A stretch of 10,706 bases of DNA, from positions 23,755 through 34,460 of the forward strand of contig DOWI01000304.1 of the NCBI GenBank assembly GCA_003519645.1, written 5' to 3'. Below are positions 1-6,847 of this stretch, piece after piece. Under the pieces are notes generated by a model. It did not search any database and was not told where the DNA came from. It saw only the letters and a list, made by a program, of their open reading frames with translations. The stretch is from Oscillospiraceae bacterium (lineage in GTDB: Bacteria; Bacillota_A; Clostridia; Oscillospirales; Acutalibacteraceae). Positions within the stretch are counted from its first letter, which is position 1. Every line of letters starts with the position of its first letter. The position numbers and the translations under genes were made by a program.

Positions 1-249
1 AGCCGTGAGCTTGGAACTCGTCATCGTGCCGGAGTTGGAATGAGCGAAAATTCCGACGCATTGGTTGTTGTTCTTTCAGAAGAAACAGGGATTATTTCTG
101 TGGCGGTCGGTGGAGAACTGAAGCGCAATTATTCGATGGAGGCTCTGCGGGTTGCTTTGGAAAACGGAATGCTGTGGAATAGGTCTCGGAGAGATAAAGA
201 CGGAGAAATAAAATCGAAGAACCTGTTCCGGAGGTGGAAAACCAAATGA
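1..249 (+). CDS. cdaA: Diadenylate cyclase CdaA, C-terminal part (5' end outside window)
   Basis: This is the 3' end of an open frame that runs in from the left edge. It encodes the end of a DisA_N diadenylate cyclase domain, which condenses two ATP into cyclic di-AMP. The visible signatures are GTRHRA at bases 13-30 (the RHR motif that contacts the ATP phosphates), followed by a Ser-Asp-Ala segment and the VVVLSEETG stretch. About 83 residues are present, ending in a basic tail rich in Lys and Arg. CdaA rather than DisA is called because a YbbR/CdaR gene follows directly, the classic membrane-cyclase arrangement; the three N-terminal membrane helices expected of CdaA lie outside the window. 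The TGA stop at 247-249 overlaps the likely cdaR ATG at 246 (ATGA), which suggests translational coupling. The ATG at base 40 is internal to the domain and is not a real start. Confidence 0.93.
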   Translation, partial: SRELGTRHRAGVGMSENSDALVVVLSEETGIISVAVGGELKRNYSMEALRVALENGMLWNRSRRDKDGEIKSKNLFRRWKTK

Positions 250-1550
250 GAGGAAAATTTTCCCTAAACAAACTGCTTCATAATAAAAAATTAATGGTTC
301 TTTTCTCAGTTATATCAGCGCTGGCAATTTGGGGTGCCGTACACACAGTAAGCAGTGAGGATGTAACAACGATCACAAAAACAGCCAATTTAAGTCTTGA
401 GAATACTTATGCTGGTAATACTGGGATGAAAATATTTACCGGTGTCTCAACAAGAGTAAGTATTAAGGTTCGAGGAAGCTGGTTTGTTATTCATCGGTTA
501 ACTGAAGACAATTTCAGAATAATCGGGGATTACAATGAGATTAAAGGCGTTGGTGAATGGCCGGTTTATCTAAAAGCTTCTAAGAACAGTAATGATTCAG
601 ATTTTTCAATCATTGATGTTGTGCCGGGTGAAACAACCGTGTTTTGTGATTATGTTGATTCTAAAACCTTTCCAATAAATGTTGATATTGATGATGTTAA
701 AATAGATGAATCTACAGGTTATGTATTAGCAACTCCGATTGTTGCCGTTGAGAATGGTACAGTTAAAATTGAAGGTCCAAAATCGGTTATCAGTAAAATT
801 GTTTCAGTAACAGCAAAAGTAGATGAACCCAAAACCATCTCGGAAGTAACCACTTTTTCAGCTACTTTAACGGCATACGACGAAAACCAAAAGCCGGTTG
901 ACACCGAACTTTGTTCTTTTGCAGGTATTGCTAAAGATAATAAGGTTGATATTAATGTTCCGGTACATGTTAAACGCAAGATTAACTTAACTTACTACTA
1001 TAAACACAAACCCAACGGGTTCAAAGATATTAGCGAATATATCACAATATCACCTTCATCCATTGAGATATTAGGGACGCCTGAACAGGTGGAGACCTTT
1101 GCGGATGATATTTCCGATATTGGGACATTTGATTTTAACCACTTGAATCTGAATAATATGAAAAGAACGATTGAACTTGATATTCCCCAGGGAATAACAG
1201 TTTTGGAAGGAACAAAGGAAGTCACTGTAACCTTTAACTTCGATGATTTTGTATCCAAAACCATTAATCTTAATCTTACCAAACAAAATACTATGGTAAT
1301 TAACAAGCCTTCGGGAGTTAACTATACTCTTACCACGCAGAATATTAACGTTGTACTAATTGGCAACAAGAAATCTATTGATAAAATAAAACCTTCGAAT
1401 CTTTCCGTTGAGGTCCATATGGATGATAACAGGTCGGCGGGGGTTCGTGAATTCAGAGCTACCGTAAAGGTTTCAGGCTATAACGATGTTTGGGTGTATT
1501 ACGGAAAATCAGAGCCAAGCGGCTATGTTGCATATATGACGATAGAGTAA
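246..1550 (+). CDS. cdaR: CdaR / YbbR-domain regulator of c-di-AMP synthesis
   Basis: Membrane-anchored extracytoplasmic protein that binds CdaA and modulates its cyclase activity. From the ATG at 246 it has 434 residues. A short basic N-terminus is followed by one hydrophobic segment at about residues 16-35 (signal anchor), then beta-rich sequence consistent with about four YbbR repeats. A typical repeat reads FPINVDIDD...[10 protein letters not shown]...[11 protein letters not shown]; another has [12 protein letters not shown] near the middle. B. subtilis YbbR is somewhat longer (about 480 residues). Start choice: the frame stays open to a GTG at 234, but that GTG overlaps the GGAGG at 230-234 and has no ribosome site of its own, whereas the ATG at 246 sits 11 bases after GGAGG and overlaps the cdaA stop. 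The glmM gene often found third in this cluster is absent; a hairpin follows the stop immediately. Confidence 0.92.
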   Translation: MRGKFSLNKLLHNKKLMVLFSVISALAIWGAVHTVSSEDVTTITKTANLSLENTYAGNTGMKIFTGVSTRVSIKVRGSWFVIHRLTEDNFRIIGDYNEIKGVGEWPVYLKASKNSNDSDFSIIDVVPGETTVFCDYVDSKTFPINVDIDDVKIDESTGYVLATPIVAVENGTVKIEGPKSVISKIVSVTAKVDEPKTISEVTTFSATLTAYDENQKPVDTELCSFAGIAKDNKVDINVPVHVKRKINLTYYYKHKPNGFKDISEYITISPSSIEILGTPEQVETFADDISDIGTFDFNHLNLNNMKRTIELDIPQGITVLEGTKEVTVTFNFDDFVSKTINLNLTKQNTMVINKPSGVNYTLTTQNINVVLIGNKKSIDKIKPSNLSVEVHMDDNRSAGVREFRATVKVSGYNDVWVYYGKSEPSGYVAYMTIE

Positions 1551-1552
1551 AA

Positions 1553-1600
1553 AGAAGGCTCTGCGAAATGGATTTTATTTCATTTCGCAGAACCTTCTTT
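1553..1600. terminator. Bidirectional hairpin terminator between cdaR and the apgM-type gene
   Basis: The arms at 1553-1570 and 1581-1598 are complementary over 18 bases with one mismatch, around a 10-base loop. The hairpin begins 2 bases after the cdaR stop. On the plus strand a short T run follows; on the minus strand the stem is followed by five T (the AAAAA at 1549-1553 read in reverse). It therefore probably ends both the cdaA-cdaR transcript and the opposing apgM-type transcript, more convincingly the latter. Confidence 0.8.
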
Positions 1601-1642
1601 CTAATTCGCATATATTTTGTGAAATGGATACAAAACCGTCGA

Positions 1643-2860
1643 CTATCTACTTTTAGCAAAAAGTCGTTGTATCAGTGTATGACCCTGTTCTGCATAAATA
1701 CCTGTTTCTGCTGCCGAGTTTTCATGAAAGCAGCTTACGCCGGAAGTATTACTATTGTCACTAGCATATAAAATGTAGGGAACAGGCTCACTGGTATGCG
1801 TGCGAATAGAAAGCGGAGTTGCATGATCAGGCAGAACTAAAAGGCGAAATTCACCCATACTTTTCATTCCTTTCAGCAATGGGGAGATGATCTTTTGGTC
1901 AATGTCTTCAATTGACCGCACCTTGTTCTGCACCTCACCTCGATGACCGCATTCATCTGGTGCTTCGACATGGACATAAACAAAATCCTGGTCATTGTTT
2001 GGATCATTTAAAGCGGCAGACAACTTTCCTTCATAATTGGTATCGATATAACCCGTGGCACCTTCTATATCACATACATTCATTCCTGCAATACGTCCGA
2101 TTCCTTTTATCAGATCAACCGCAGAAATAACCGAGCCTTTGACACCGAAGCGTTCAAAATATGATTGAAGATGCGGTCGGTTTCCTTGGCCCCAAAGCCA
2201 GATTGCGTTTGCTGGATTCAGCCCCTCTTTTTTACGCAGTAGATTTTCAGGATGCTCCTTCAATAATTCTATGCTTTTTTTCATCATAACAAGAAGGGGG
2301 GCAGCATTAGGATGAAGCGGAAGGTAATCACCGATCGTACGCCCCGTTATATCGTGAGGAGGAGTGATTTTACCCAGCGCAGTTTTTCCACCATGCCATA
2401 CCATGCAATGACGGTATGCTGTACCTGCATAAAAATCAAATTCTCCTCCGCCGAAAGATAATTGAATATCCTGAATAATTTTCCGAGCAGGTTCTGTATG
2501 AATATCACCCGCGCAGTAATCAATAAGGGTTTTATGAGGATAATCCTCAGAATCAGATAGCGTTACCAGGTTGCATCTAAAAGCAACATCGTTATCTTCC
2601 AAATTAATTCCTATATTTGCAGCTTCAAGAGGAGACCGTCCTGTGTAGCATTCTTTTGTATCGTAGCCCATAACAGTCAAATTGGCAACATCGCTTCCCG
2701 GTGCCATGCCATCCGGAACAGTCTTAAGTAATCCAACCTCTCCATGTAAGGCAAGCCAGTCCATAGTAGGCTTTTTTGCAATTTCCATCGGTGTTTTACC
2801 GCCAAGCATCTCATTTGGCGTATCTGCCATTCCATCACATAAAACCACTGCATATTTCAT
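1643..2860 (-). CDS. apgM: ApgM-type 2,3-bisphosphoglycerate-independent phosphoglycerate mutase family protein (possible homoserine kinase analogue)
   Basis: A 405-residue member of the archaeal-type cofactor-independent phosphoglycerate mutase family (COG3635, alkaline phosphatase superfamily). The family is defined by interconversion of 3- and 2-phosphoglycerate with two bound metal ions. Visible metal and catalytic motifs are CDGMAD (Asp9), PGSDVANLTVMGYD (nucleophile Ser56), EAPDECGHRG (Asp302, His306), LPDHATP (Asp345, His346) and RTHTSEPVP (His355); all key positions look intact and the length is normal. The ATG at 2860 has a GAGGAA site about 10 bases upstream. The gene is transcribed alone, divergently from rplS, and ends against the hairpin shared with cdaR. 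Some bacterial members are proposed to act as a functional analogue of homoserine kinase where thrB is missing; since thrC lies in this window that reading is open. Sequence alone does not settle the substrate. Confidence 0.9.
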   Translation of the reverse strand: MKYAVVLCDGMADTPNEMLGGKTPMEIAKKPTMDWLALHGEVGLLKTVPDGMAPGSDVANLTVMGYDTKECYTGRSPLEAANIGINLEDNDVAFRCNLVTLSDSEDYPHKTLIDYCAGDIHTEPARKIIQDIQLSFGGGEFDFYAGTAYRHCMVWHGGKTALGKITPPHDITGRTIGDYLPLHPNAAPLLVMMKKSIELLKEHPENLLRKKEGLNPANAIWLWGQGNRPHLQSYFERFGVKGSVISAVDLIKGIGRIAGMNVCDIEGATGYIDTNYEGKLSAALNDPNNDQDFVYVHVEAPDECGHRGEVQNKVRSIEDIDQKIISPLLKGMKSMGEFRLLVLPDHATPLSIRTHTSEPVPYILYASDNSNTSGVSCFHENSAAETGIYAEQGHTLIQRLFAKSR

Positions 2861-2920
2861 TTAGACAATTCCTCATTCCCAGACAATATATAATTATGTA
2901 TTGAATAACTACAATTAATT

Positions 2921-2929
2921 ATTATAGCA
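2921..2929 (-). promoter_or_regulatory. Candidate extended -10 promoter of the apgM-type gene
   Basis: Read on the minus strand, this is TGC followed by a perfect TATAAT (2926 down to 2921), an extended -10 element in an AT-rich intergenic stretch. No good -35 hexamer lies at 16-18 bases, which extended -10 promoters tolerate. Transcription would begin near 2914, giving a leader of roughly 55 bases. Seen by eye only. Confidence 0.5.
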
Positions 2930-3017
2930 GAAAAATTAGAAAACGATATATTAATTTATAAGTTAGTAAATATGAAAAAGCAGATTAAAGATTATATAAA
3001 GGCAAGTAACAAAAGTA

Positions 3018-3046
3018 TTGCATTTGCGTCCGATATGTGCTAGTAT
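3018..3046 (+). promoter_or_regulatory. Candidate sigma-A promoter of rplS
   Basis: TTGCAT at 3018-3023 (-35) is separated by exactly 17 bases from TAGTAT at 3041-3046 (-10), which is preceded by TGC at 3038-3040 (extended -10). The expected start of transcription, near 3053, lies just before the structured rplS leader, which fits. The rest of the 2861-3017 interval is AT-rich and shows no gene. Confidence 0.6.
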
Positions 3047-3066
3047 ATATCGGTATTTGAATAGCC

Positions 3067-3150
3067 GTGGAGCAGATGTGCTTCGTGGGGGTTAATATCA
3101 ACGTGCAGAATGCAGGTTTGGATGTTAACGCGGACAGTCCTCTGCTACAT
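3067..3150 (+). promoter_or_regulatory. Structured 5' leader of rplS (L19 leader-like RNA)
   Basis: The untranslated region before rplS folds convincingly on paper. The outer stem pairs 3067-3076 with 3141-3150 (9 of 10 positions, including AGCAGA with TCTGCT). An inner stem pairs GTTAA at 3091-3095 with TTAAC at 3125-3129. A small hairpin is TGCA at 3104-3107 with TGCA at 3111-3114 around a GAA loop. Firmicutes are known to carry an L19 leader family upstream of rplS, presumed to mediate autoregulation by L19. Position and nested stems fit; membership in that exact family was not tested against a covariance model. Confidence 0.68.
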
Positions 3151-3194
3151 TATTTGAGCATGAATGTCTGAAGAAACAAGGAGGAAAATTTATT

Positions 3195-3539
3195 ATGGAC
3201 GCATTAAAAACGATTGCAAGTGACAGTATTAAGGAAAGCATTCCGGCTTTCTCTATTGGAGACACGGTTCGTGTTGATGTTAAAATCCGTGAAGGTGAGC
3301 GTGAAAGAATTCAGGCCTTTGAAGGAACAGTGATTGCAAGAAAAGGCAGCGGAGTTACAGAAACCTTTACTGTACGCCGTGTTTCTTATGGCGTAGGCGT
3401 TGAAAGGGTTTTTCCGGTTCATTCACCCAACGTCGCAAATGTTACCGTTATTCGCTACGGTAAAGTTCGCCGTAGTAAGCTGTATTATCTTCGTGAACGT
3501 ATGGGAAAATCTGCAAAGGTTAAAGAGCTTATTCGCTAA
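3195..3539 (+). CDS. rplS: 50S ribosomal protein L19
   Basis: L19 sits on the 50S subunit at the interface with 30S. The 114-residue product has the normal bacterial length and the family core: [20 protein letters not shown], then [27 protein letters not shown] at about residues 61-75, and the C-terminal [11 protein letters not shown]. The ATG at 3195 follows a near-perfect AAGGAGG (3178-3184) by 10 bases, as expected for a highly expressed gene. It has its own promoter and structured leader, and a strong terminator about 40 bases after the stop, so it is probably made mainly as a single-gene transcript even though the 50S assembly GTPase gene rbgA lies just downstream. Confidence 0.98.
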   Translation: MDALKTIASDSIKESIPAFSIGDTVRVDVKIREGERERIQAFEGTVIARKGSGVTETFTVRRVSYGVGVERVFPVHSPNVANVTVIRYGKVRRSKLYYLRERMGKSAKVKELIR

Positions 3540-3579
3540 TCATAGGTTTTACTATGTTAAGAAGAAGTTGATTTATTAG

Positions 3580-3606
3580 AAAAAGGGACATTAAGTCCCT
3601 TTTTTC
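3580..3606 (+). terminator. Rho-independent terminator after rplS
   Basis: GGGAC at 3585-3589 pairs with GTCCC at 3595-3599 around a 5-base loop. Flanking AAAAA (3580-3584) and a run of six T (3600-3605) extend the stem and provide the T-tract. This is a textbook intrinsic terminator. Confidence 0.92.
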
Positions 3607-3635
3607 TTTATATTATAAAATAAATGTGGTATACT
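3607..3635 (+). promoter_or_regulatory. Candidate sigma-A promoter of the lepB-rbgA-rnhB-yraN cluster
   Basis: TTTATA at 3607-3612 lies 17 bases before TATACT at 3630-3635, in the context TGTGGTATACT. It falls directly after the rplS terminator and 34 bases before the first signal peptidase start. A second TATAAT at 3641-3646 has no matching -35. This would drive the signal peptidase pair and probably the genes behind it. Confidence 0.5.
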
Positions 3636-3669
3636 GCCTCTATAATCAATGGAAAAGAGATGACCCAAA

Positions 3670-4245
3670 ATGAACGGTGAAATTGTTAATATAAACAAAA
3701 CAAGTGACTCACCCAGTAATAATACAATCGGCAGTCTATACGAATGGATGGAGGCAGCGGTATTTTCACTTTTATGCGTTACCTTGGTTTTTTCTTTTCT
3801 ATTTCGTATTGTTAGTGTCGATGGAAATTCAATGAATCGTACACTCTTTCATGGAGATCGTCTGATCATTACTCGCCTGTTTTATACGCCAAAACGGGGG
3901 GATATAATTATTATTAACAGATATACGCAGGAACCTTTGGTAAAACGTGTGATTGCCGTTGGGGGAGACACCCTTGAAATTATTGGTGATTCTCAAGAAG
4001 TAATTGTAAATGGTAAAGTGGTTAACGAGTCATCTTATTCAATCGGTATTACCGAACCAATTGAATATCAGAATGAATATAAAGCGAAGCCGATTCCTGA
4101 TGGCTGGCTTTTTGTTATGGGTGATAACCGCGAAAATTCAAGAGACAGCCGTACTATGTCTGAAATAGGCTTTATAAAATATGAGGACATTATGGGCAAG
4201 GCGATATTCAGATTCTTTACAATAAGCCAAGTCGGAGGGTTGTAA
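3670..4245 (+). CDS. lepB: Signal peptidase I (first of two tandem paralogues)
   Basis: Membrane serine protease that removes signal peptides from exported proteins. The 191-residue product has the short Gram-positive architecture: cytoplasmic N-terminus, a single membrane helix at about residues 29-47, and an extracytoplasmic S26 domain. The catalytic pair is visible as Ser54 in DGNSM and Lys92 in VKRVIAVGGD; the last conserved box is GDNRENSRDSR at 151-161. The residues after the serine are Met-Asn-Arg-Thr-Leu rather than the common Met-x-Pro-Thr-Leu. A weak AGAGA precedes the ATG at 3670. The gene ends 4 bases before a second, related gene; the near-identical blocks NRYTQ(E/D)PLVKRVIAVGGD and YEW(M/V)EAA in both show a duplication. 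It heads the likely rbgA-rnhB operon. Confidence 0.95.
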   Translation: MNGEIVNINKTSDSPSNNTIGSLYEWMEAAVFSLLCVTLVFSFLFRIVSVDGNSMNRTLFHGDRLIITRLFYTPKRGDIIIINRYTQEPLVKRVIAVGGDTLEIIGDSQEVIVNGKVVNESSYSIGITEPIEYQNEYKAKPIPDGWLFVMGDNRENSRDSRTMSEIGFIKYEDIMGKAIFRFFTISQVGGL

Positions 4246-4249
4246 TGAT

Positions 4250-4852
4250 ATGTCCTCTATTAAAAGCAAATTCGCTAAAGGCTTGATTGAGCAAGCGAAA
4301 GCTGATAATAACACAAAAACCAAAACCGAAATTAGTAAAATGTCGTCTGCCATATATGAATGGGTAGAGGCGGCAATATATTCCCTTATTTGTGTTGTGC
4401 TCGCATTTATTTTTATTTTTCGTATCGTTGGCGTTGATGGTGATTCCATGGTTCCTACTTTATACGATAAGGAAAGATTGGTGCTATTAACTTTTCTATA
4501 TCAGCCCCAGCATGGGGATATTATTGTAATAAACCGGTATACGCAGGATCCGCTTGTAAAGCGGGTAATTGCAGTCGGAGGCGATAGGATTGCGATACTT
4601 CCTGATACAGGGGAAGTTGTTCTGAATGGAGTTATCCTCAACGAAAATTATACACAGGGCAAAACGGTATTACGCGAATTTGGATCCGAAACAAAGGAGG
4701 TTCCAAAAGGGTATTTGGTAGTTATGGGTGATAACAGGGAAATATCAAAGGATAGCCGTTCTGCTGAAGTTGGATTTATAAACATTAAGGATGTAGTCGG
4801 AAAAGCTATATTTCGATTCTATCCATCTAGAAAACTGGGATTTTTAAACTAG
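4250..4852 (+). CDS. lepB: Signal peptidase I (second of two tandem paralogues)
   Basis: Second type I signal peptidase, 200 residues. It has a polar N-terminal tail of about 35 residues, one membrane helix at about 41-58, catalytic Ser66 in GDSMVPT and Lys104 in PLVKRVIAVGGD, and the final box GDNREISKDSR at 160-170. The serine motif follows the usual SMxPT pattern, unlike its upstream neighbour. The ATG at 4250 is preceded by GGAGGG at 4234-4239, which lies inside the end of the first gene, so the two are probably co-translated. No terminator is seen in the 39-base gap before rbgA. Tandem signal peptidases are common in Firmicutes and may divide substrates; which of these is the main enzyme cannot be told from sequence. 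Confidence 0.96.
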   Translation: MSSIKSKFAKGLIEQAKADNNTKTKTEISKMSSAIYEWVEAAIYSLICVVLAFIFIFRIVGVDGDSMVPTLYDKERLVLLTFLYQPQHGDIIVINRYTQDPLVKRVIAVGGDRIAILPDTGEVVLNGVILNENYTQGKTVLREFGSETKEVPKGYLVVMGDNREISKDSRSAEVGFINIKDVVGKAIFRFYPSRKLGFLN

Positions 4853-4891
4853 CGTTTATCTTTAATATCAAAACCAAGGAGAGGTTATAAG

Positions 4892-5755
4892 TTGGACAGT
4901 ATTCAATGGTATCCGGGGCATATGACAAAAACAAAGAGAAAAATAAAAGAATGTCTGCCCTTGATTGATATAGTCGTTGAAATTATTGATTCCCGGATTC
5001 CGGAAAGCAGCCGTAATCCTGACTTGAGCTCTCTTATATCCGGCAAGCCGCGGATTTTAATACTAAACAAATCAGATATTGCCGATGATGCTGTCACTTC
5101 TGTATGGATCCGGAATTATCGTGAAAATAATATTCCGGCAATTTCAGTCGATAGTAAAAGTGGTCGCGGCCTTGGCAGTTTTACGCCATTAATTCGTGAA
5201 GTTATGTCCGAACGCATTGCTCAGTGGAAAAAAAGGGGTATGTTAAATCGACCAATCAGAATGATGGTAGCTGGAATCCCAAATTCAGGTAAATCTTTAT
5301 TTATTAATCGCATGTCTCATGGAGGGAAAGCAAAGGTAGAGGATCGTCCCGGTGTTACGCGTAGCAATCAATGGTATGTGACAACAGATGGATACCAGAT
5401 GTTAGATACGCCGGGCGTGCTTTGGCCGAAATTTGATGACCAAAGGGTTGCACGCCATCTGGCATTTACAGGTGCGATTAGGGACGAAGTTCTCGACATC
5501 GAGGAGCTAGCATATGATTTACTTGTGATTTTAAACAGGGATTATAAAAAGCTGCTTAAAGAGCGTTATAAATTGCCGGAGAACGTAACGGATGACGCAT
5601 GGGAGCTTCTCCAACTTATCGGAAAAAAGCGGGGAATGCTAATATCAGGTGGTGAGATTGATACCGAACGAGCATCTATAATGTTGATAGATGAATTTCG
5701 CGGCGGGAAAATTGGACGAATTACTCTTGAAAAGCCAAACAAAACTTCAGGCTGA
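4892..5755 (+). CDS. rbgA: Ribosome biogenesis GTPase RbgA (YlqF)
   Basis: Circularly permuted GTPase needed for late assembly of the 50S subunit. The 287-residue product is normal in length for YlqF. The G motifs appear in permuted order: G5-like DSR at residues 33-35, G4 NKSD at 59-62, G1 GIPNSGKS at 128-135, G2 within PGVTR near 153-157, and G3 DTPG at 172-175. An RNA-binding C-terminal region follows. The start is a TTG at 4892; it is supported by AAGGAGAGG at 4876-4884 and by the conserved N-terminus IQWYPGHMTK directly after it. The next ATG (4921) would remove that motif. It sits between the signal peptidases and rnhB, the common Firmicutes order with rplS nearby. Confidence 0.96.
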   Translation: MDSIQWYPGHMTKTKRKIKECLPLIDIVVEIIDSRIPESSRNPDLSSLISGKPRILILNKSDIADDAVTSVWIRNYRENNIPAISVDSKSGRGLGSFTPLIREVMSERIAQWKKRGMLNRPIRMMVAGIPNSGKSLFINRMSHGGKAKVEDRPGVTRSNQWYVTTDGYQMLDTPGVLWPKFDDQRVARHLAFTGAIRDEVLDIEELAYDLLVILNRDYKKLLKERYKLPENVTDDAWELLQLIGKKRGMLISGGEIDTERASIMLIDEFRGGKIGRITLEKPNKTSG

Positions 5756-5792
5756 AAGCCAGCAGGGTTGAATCTGCCCTGAATATATAATT

Positions 5793-5822
5793 GTAGCTAC
5801 TGTAAAACAAAGCATAGCTATG
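5793..5822. repeat. Pair of short palindromes sharing TAGCTA upstream of rnhB
   Basis: GTAGCTAC (5793-5800) and CATAGCTATG (5813-5822) are each perfect palindromes, with 12 bases between them, in the 82-base gap between rbgA and rnhB. Because TAGCTA is self-complementary the two could also pair as one RNA hairpin just before the rnhB ribosome site. Function is unknown and chance is possible in AT-rich DNA. Confidence 0.4.
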
Positions 5823-5837
5823 TAAGGTTGTGGTACT

Positions 5838-6440
5838 GTGACAAATTATCAATATGACCATATGATATACAGGGAAGGGTATAAATACATATGCGGAGTT
5901 GATGAAGCTGGGCGGGGTCCTCTGGCGGGTCCGGTTTTTGCAGCAGCCGTTATTTTAGACCCAAACAATGAAATACAGGGACTGAATGATTCAAAAAAAC
6001 TTAGTGAAGGAAAAAGAGAAGCGCTATTTGAGTTAATAATAAAAAATGCTGTAGCCTACTCAATATCCAGTGCATCCGTAAAGGAAATTGAAACATTAAA
6101 TATTTTACAGGCTACCATGTTAGCGATGCAACGGGCAATTGATGGATTGTCAGTAAGAACGGATTTGGTGCTAATTGATGGCAATCGTTTACCTCCTAAT
6201 CTATCAAATCCCGCTCGTTCAATTGTAAAAGGCGATACGTTGTCAGCCTGCATCGGGGCCGCTTCAATTCTTGCGAAAGTAAGCCGGGACCGTCTTATGT
6301 ATGAAATGGATAAAAAATATCCTTGCTATCAGTTTTCTAAACATAAAGGATATGGAACAGCATTACATATCCAACTTCTGCACAAATATGGCTGTTCACC
6401 TGTCCACCGCACCAGTTTTTTGAACAAGATAATGGGATAG
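5838..6440 (+). CDS. rnhB: Ribonuclease HII
   Basis: Endonuclease that cuts RNA in RNA-DNA hybrids and single ribonucleotides left in DNA. The 200-residue product shows the family signature GVDEAGRGPLAGPV at residues 20-33 (Asp22 and Glu23 bind metal), DSKKLSEGKR at 51-60, LIDGN with Asp114, and ILAKVSRD with Asp151, completing the DEDD active site; the end carries GYGT and HRTSF. It is shorter than the roughly 255-residue B. subtilis protein but within the family range. The start is a GTG at 5838 behind a weak AAGG (5824-5827). An in-frame ATG at 5862 has no ribosome site and is less likely, though it would keep every motif. It is followed 5-20 bases later by yraN, a frequent partner. Confidence 0.96.
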   Translation: MTNYQYDHMIYREGYKYICGVDEAGRGPLAGPVFAAAVILDPNNEIQGLNDSKKLSEGKREALFELIIKNAVAYSISSASVKEIETLNILQATMLAMQRAIDGLSVRTDLVLIDGNRLPPNLSNPARSIVKGDTLSACIGAASILAKVSRDRLMYEMDKKYPCYQFSKHKGYGTALHIQLLHKYGCSPVHRTSFLNKIMG

Positions 6441-6460
6441 GTTTCATGGGAGATGACGTT

Positions 6461-6847
6461 ATGGCGTATGTTTCAAAGGGCGCTGCCGGTGAAGTACTTG
6501 CTGCAAGATTTCTACGTGAGAAAGGATATGAAATCTGGACAGCTAATTTTACCTGCAGGTTTGGGGAAATAGACATAATCGCAGCAAAAAAACCGTATAT
6601 TGCTTTCGTAGAGGTCAAAACACGCAGTGATGATTCAATATATATGCCGAGAGAAGCAGTAACTAAAAATAAACAAAAACGTATCATTAAAACTGCTATG
6701 CTCTTCATTCAGAAAAATCATATTGAATTGCAGCCGCGTTTTGATGTGATTGAAATTATTACAAAAAAGAATCATCCCATGAATATTATTGAGTTAGATC
6801 ATATTCATGGGGCGTTTGAGGCGGGGGATTTGCATGCGGCTTTTTGA
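6461..6847 (+). CDS. yraN: YraN family (UPF0102) nuclease-like protein
   Basis: Small protein of the UPF0102 family, which has a restriction-endonuclease-like fold; its cellular role is not established, although conserved linkage to rnhB hints at nucleic acid processing. The product has 128 residues from the ATG at 6461. Motifs seen are KGAAGEVLAARFL near the N-terminus, RFGEIDIIA, then FVEVKTR; the Glu-x-Asp and Glu-x-Lys pairs match the PD-(D/E)xK-like metal site. Start choice: an in-frame ATG at 6446 would add five residues, but GGGAGA at 6448 onward lies 8 bases before the ATG at 6461 and favours the shorter form. The 3' end overlaps the next gene by 14 bases, a sign of a shared transcript. 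Confidence 0.92.
   Translation: MAYVSKGAAGEVLAARFLREKGYEIWTANFTCRFGEIDIIAAKKPYIAFVEVKTRSDDSIYMPREAVTKNKQKRIIKTAMLFIQKNHIELQPRFDVIEIITKKNHPMNIIELDHIHGAFEAGDLHAAF

Noticed and set aside
719..1306. Minus-strand open frames antisense to cdaR
   Set aside because: No ribosome sites or recognisable motifs; they are antisense shadows of a gene with clear family features.
1490..1771. Plus-strand open frame of 93 codons running from the end of cdaR across the terminator
   Set aside because: It crosses the hairpin and the antisense of the apgM-type gene, has no ribosome site and no family resemblance.
5763..5781. Intrinsic terminator after rbgA
   Set aside because: CAGGG/CCCTG gives only a 5-base stem and no T-tract follows; read-through into rnhB is expected.
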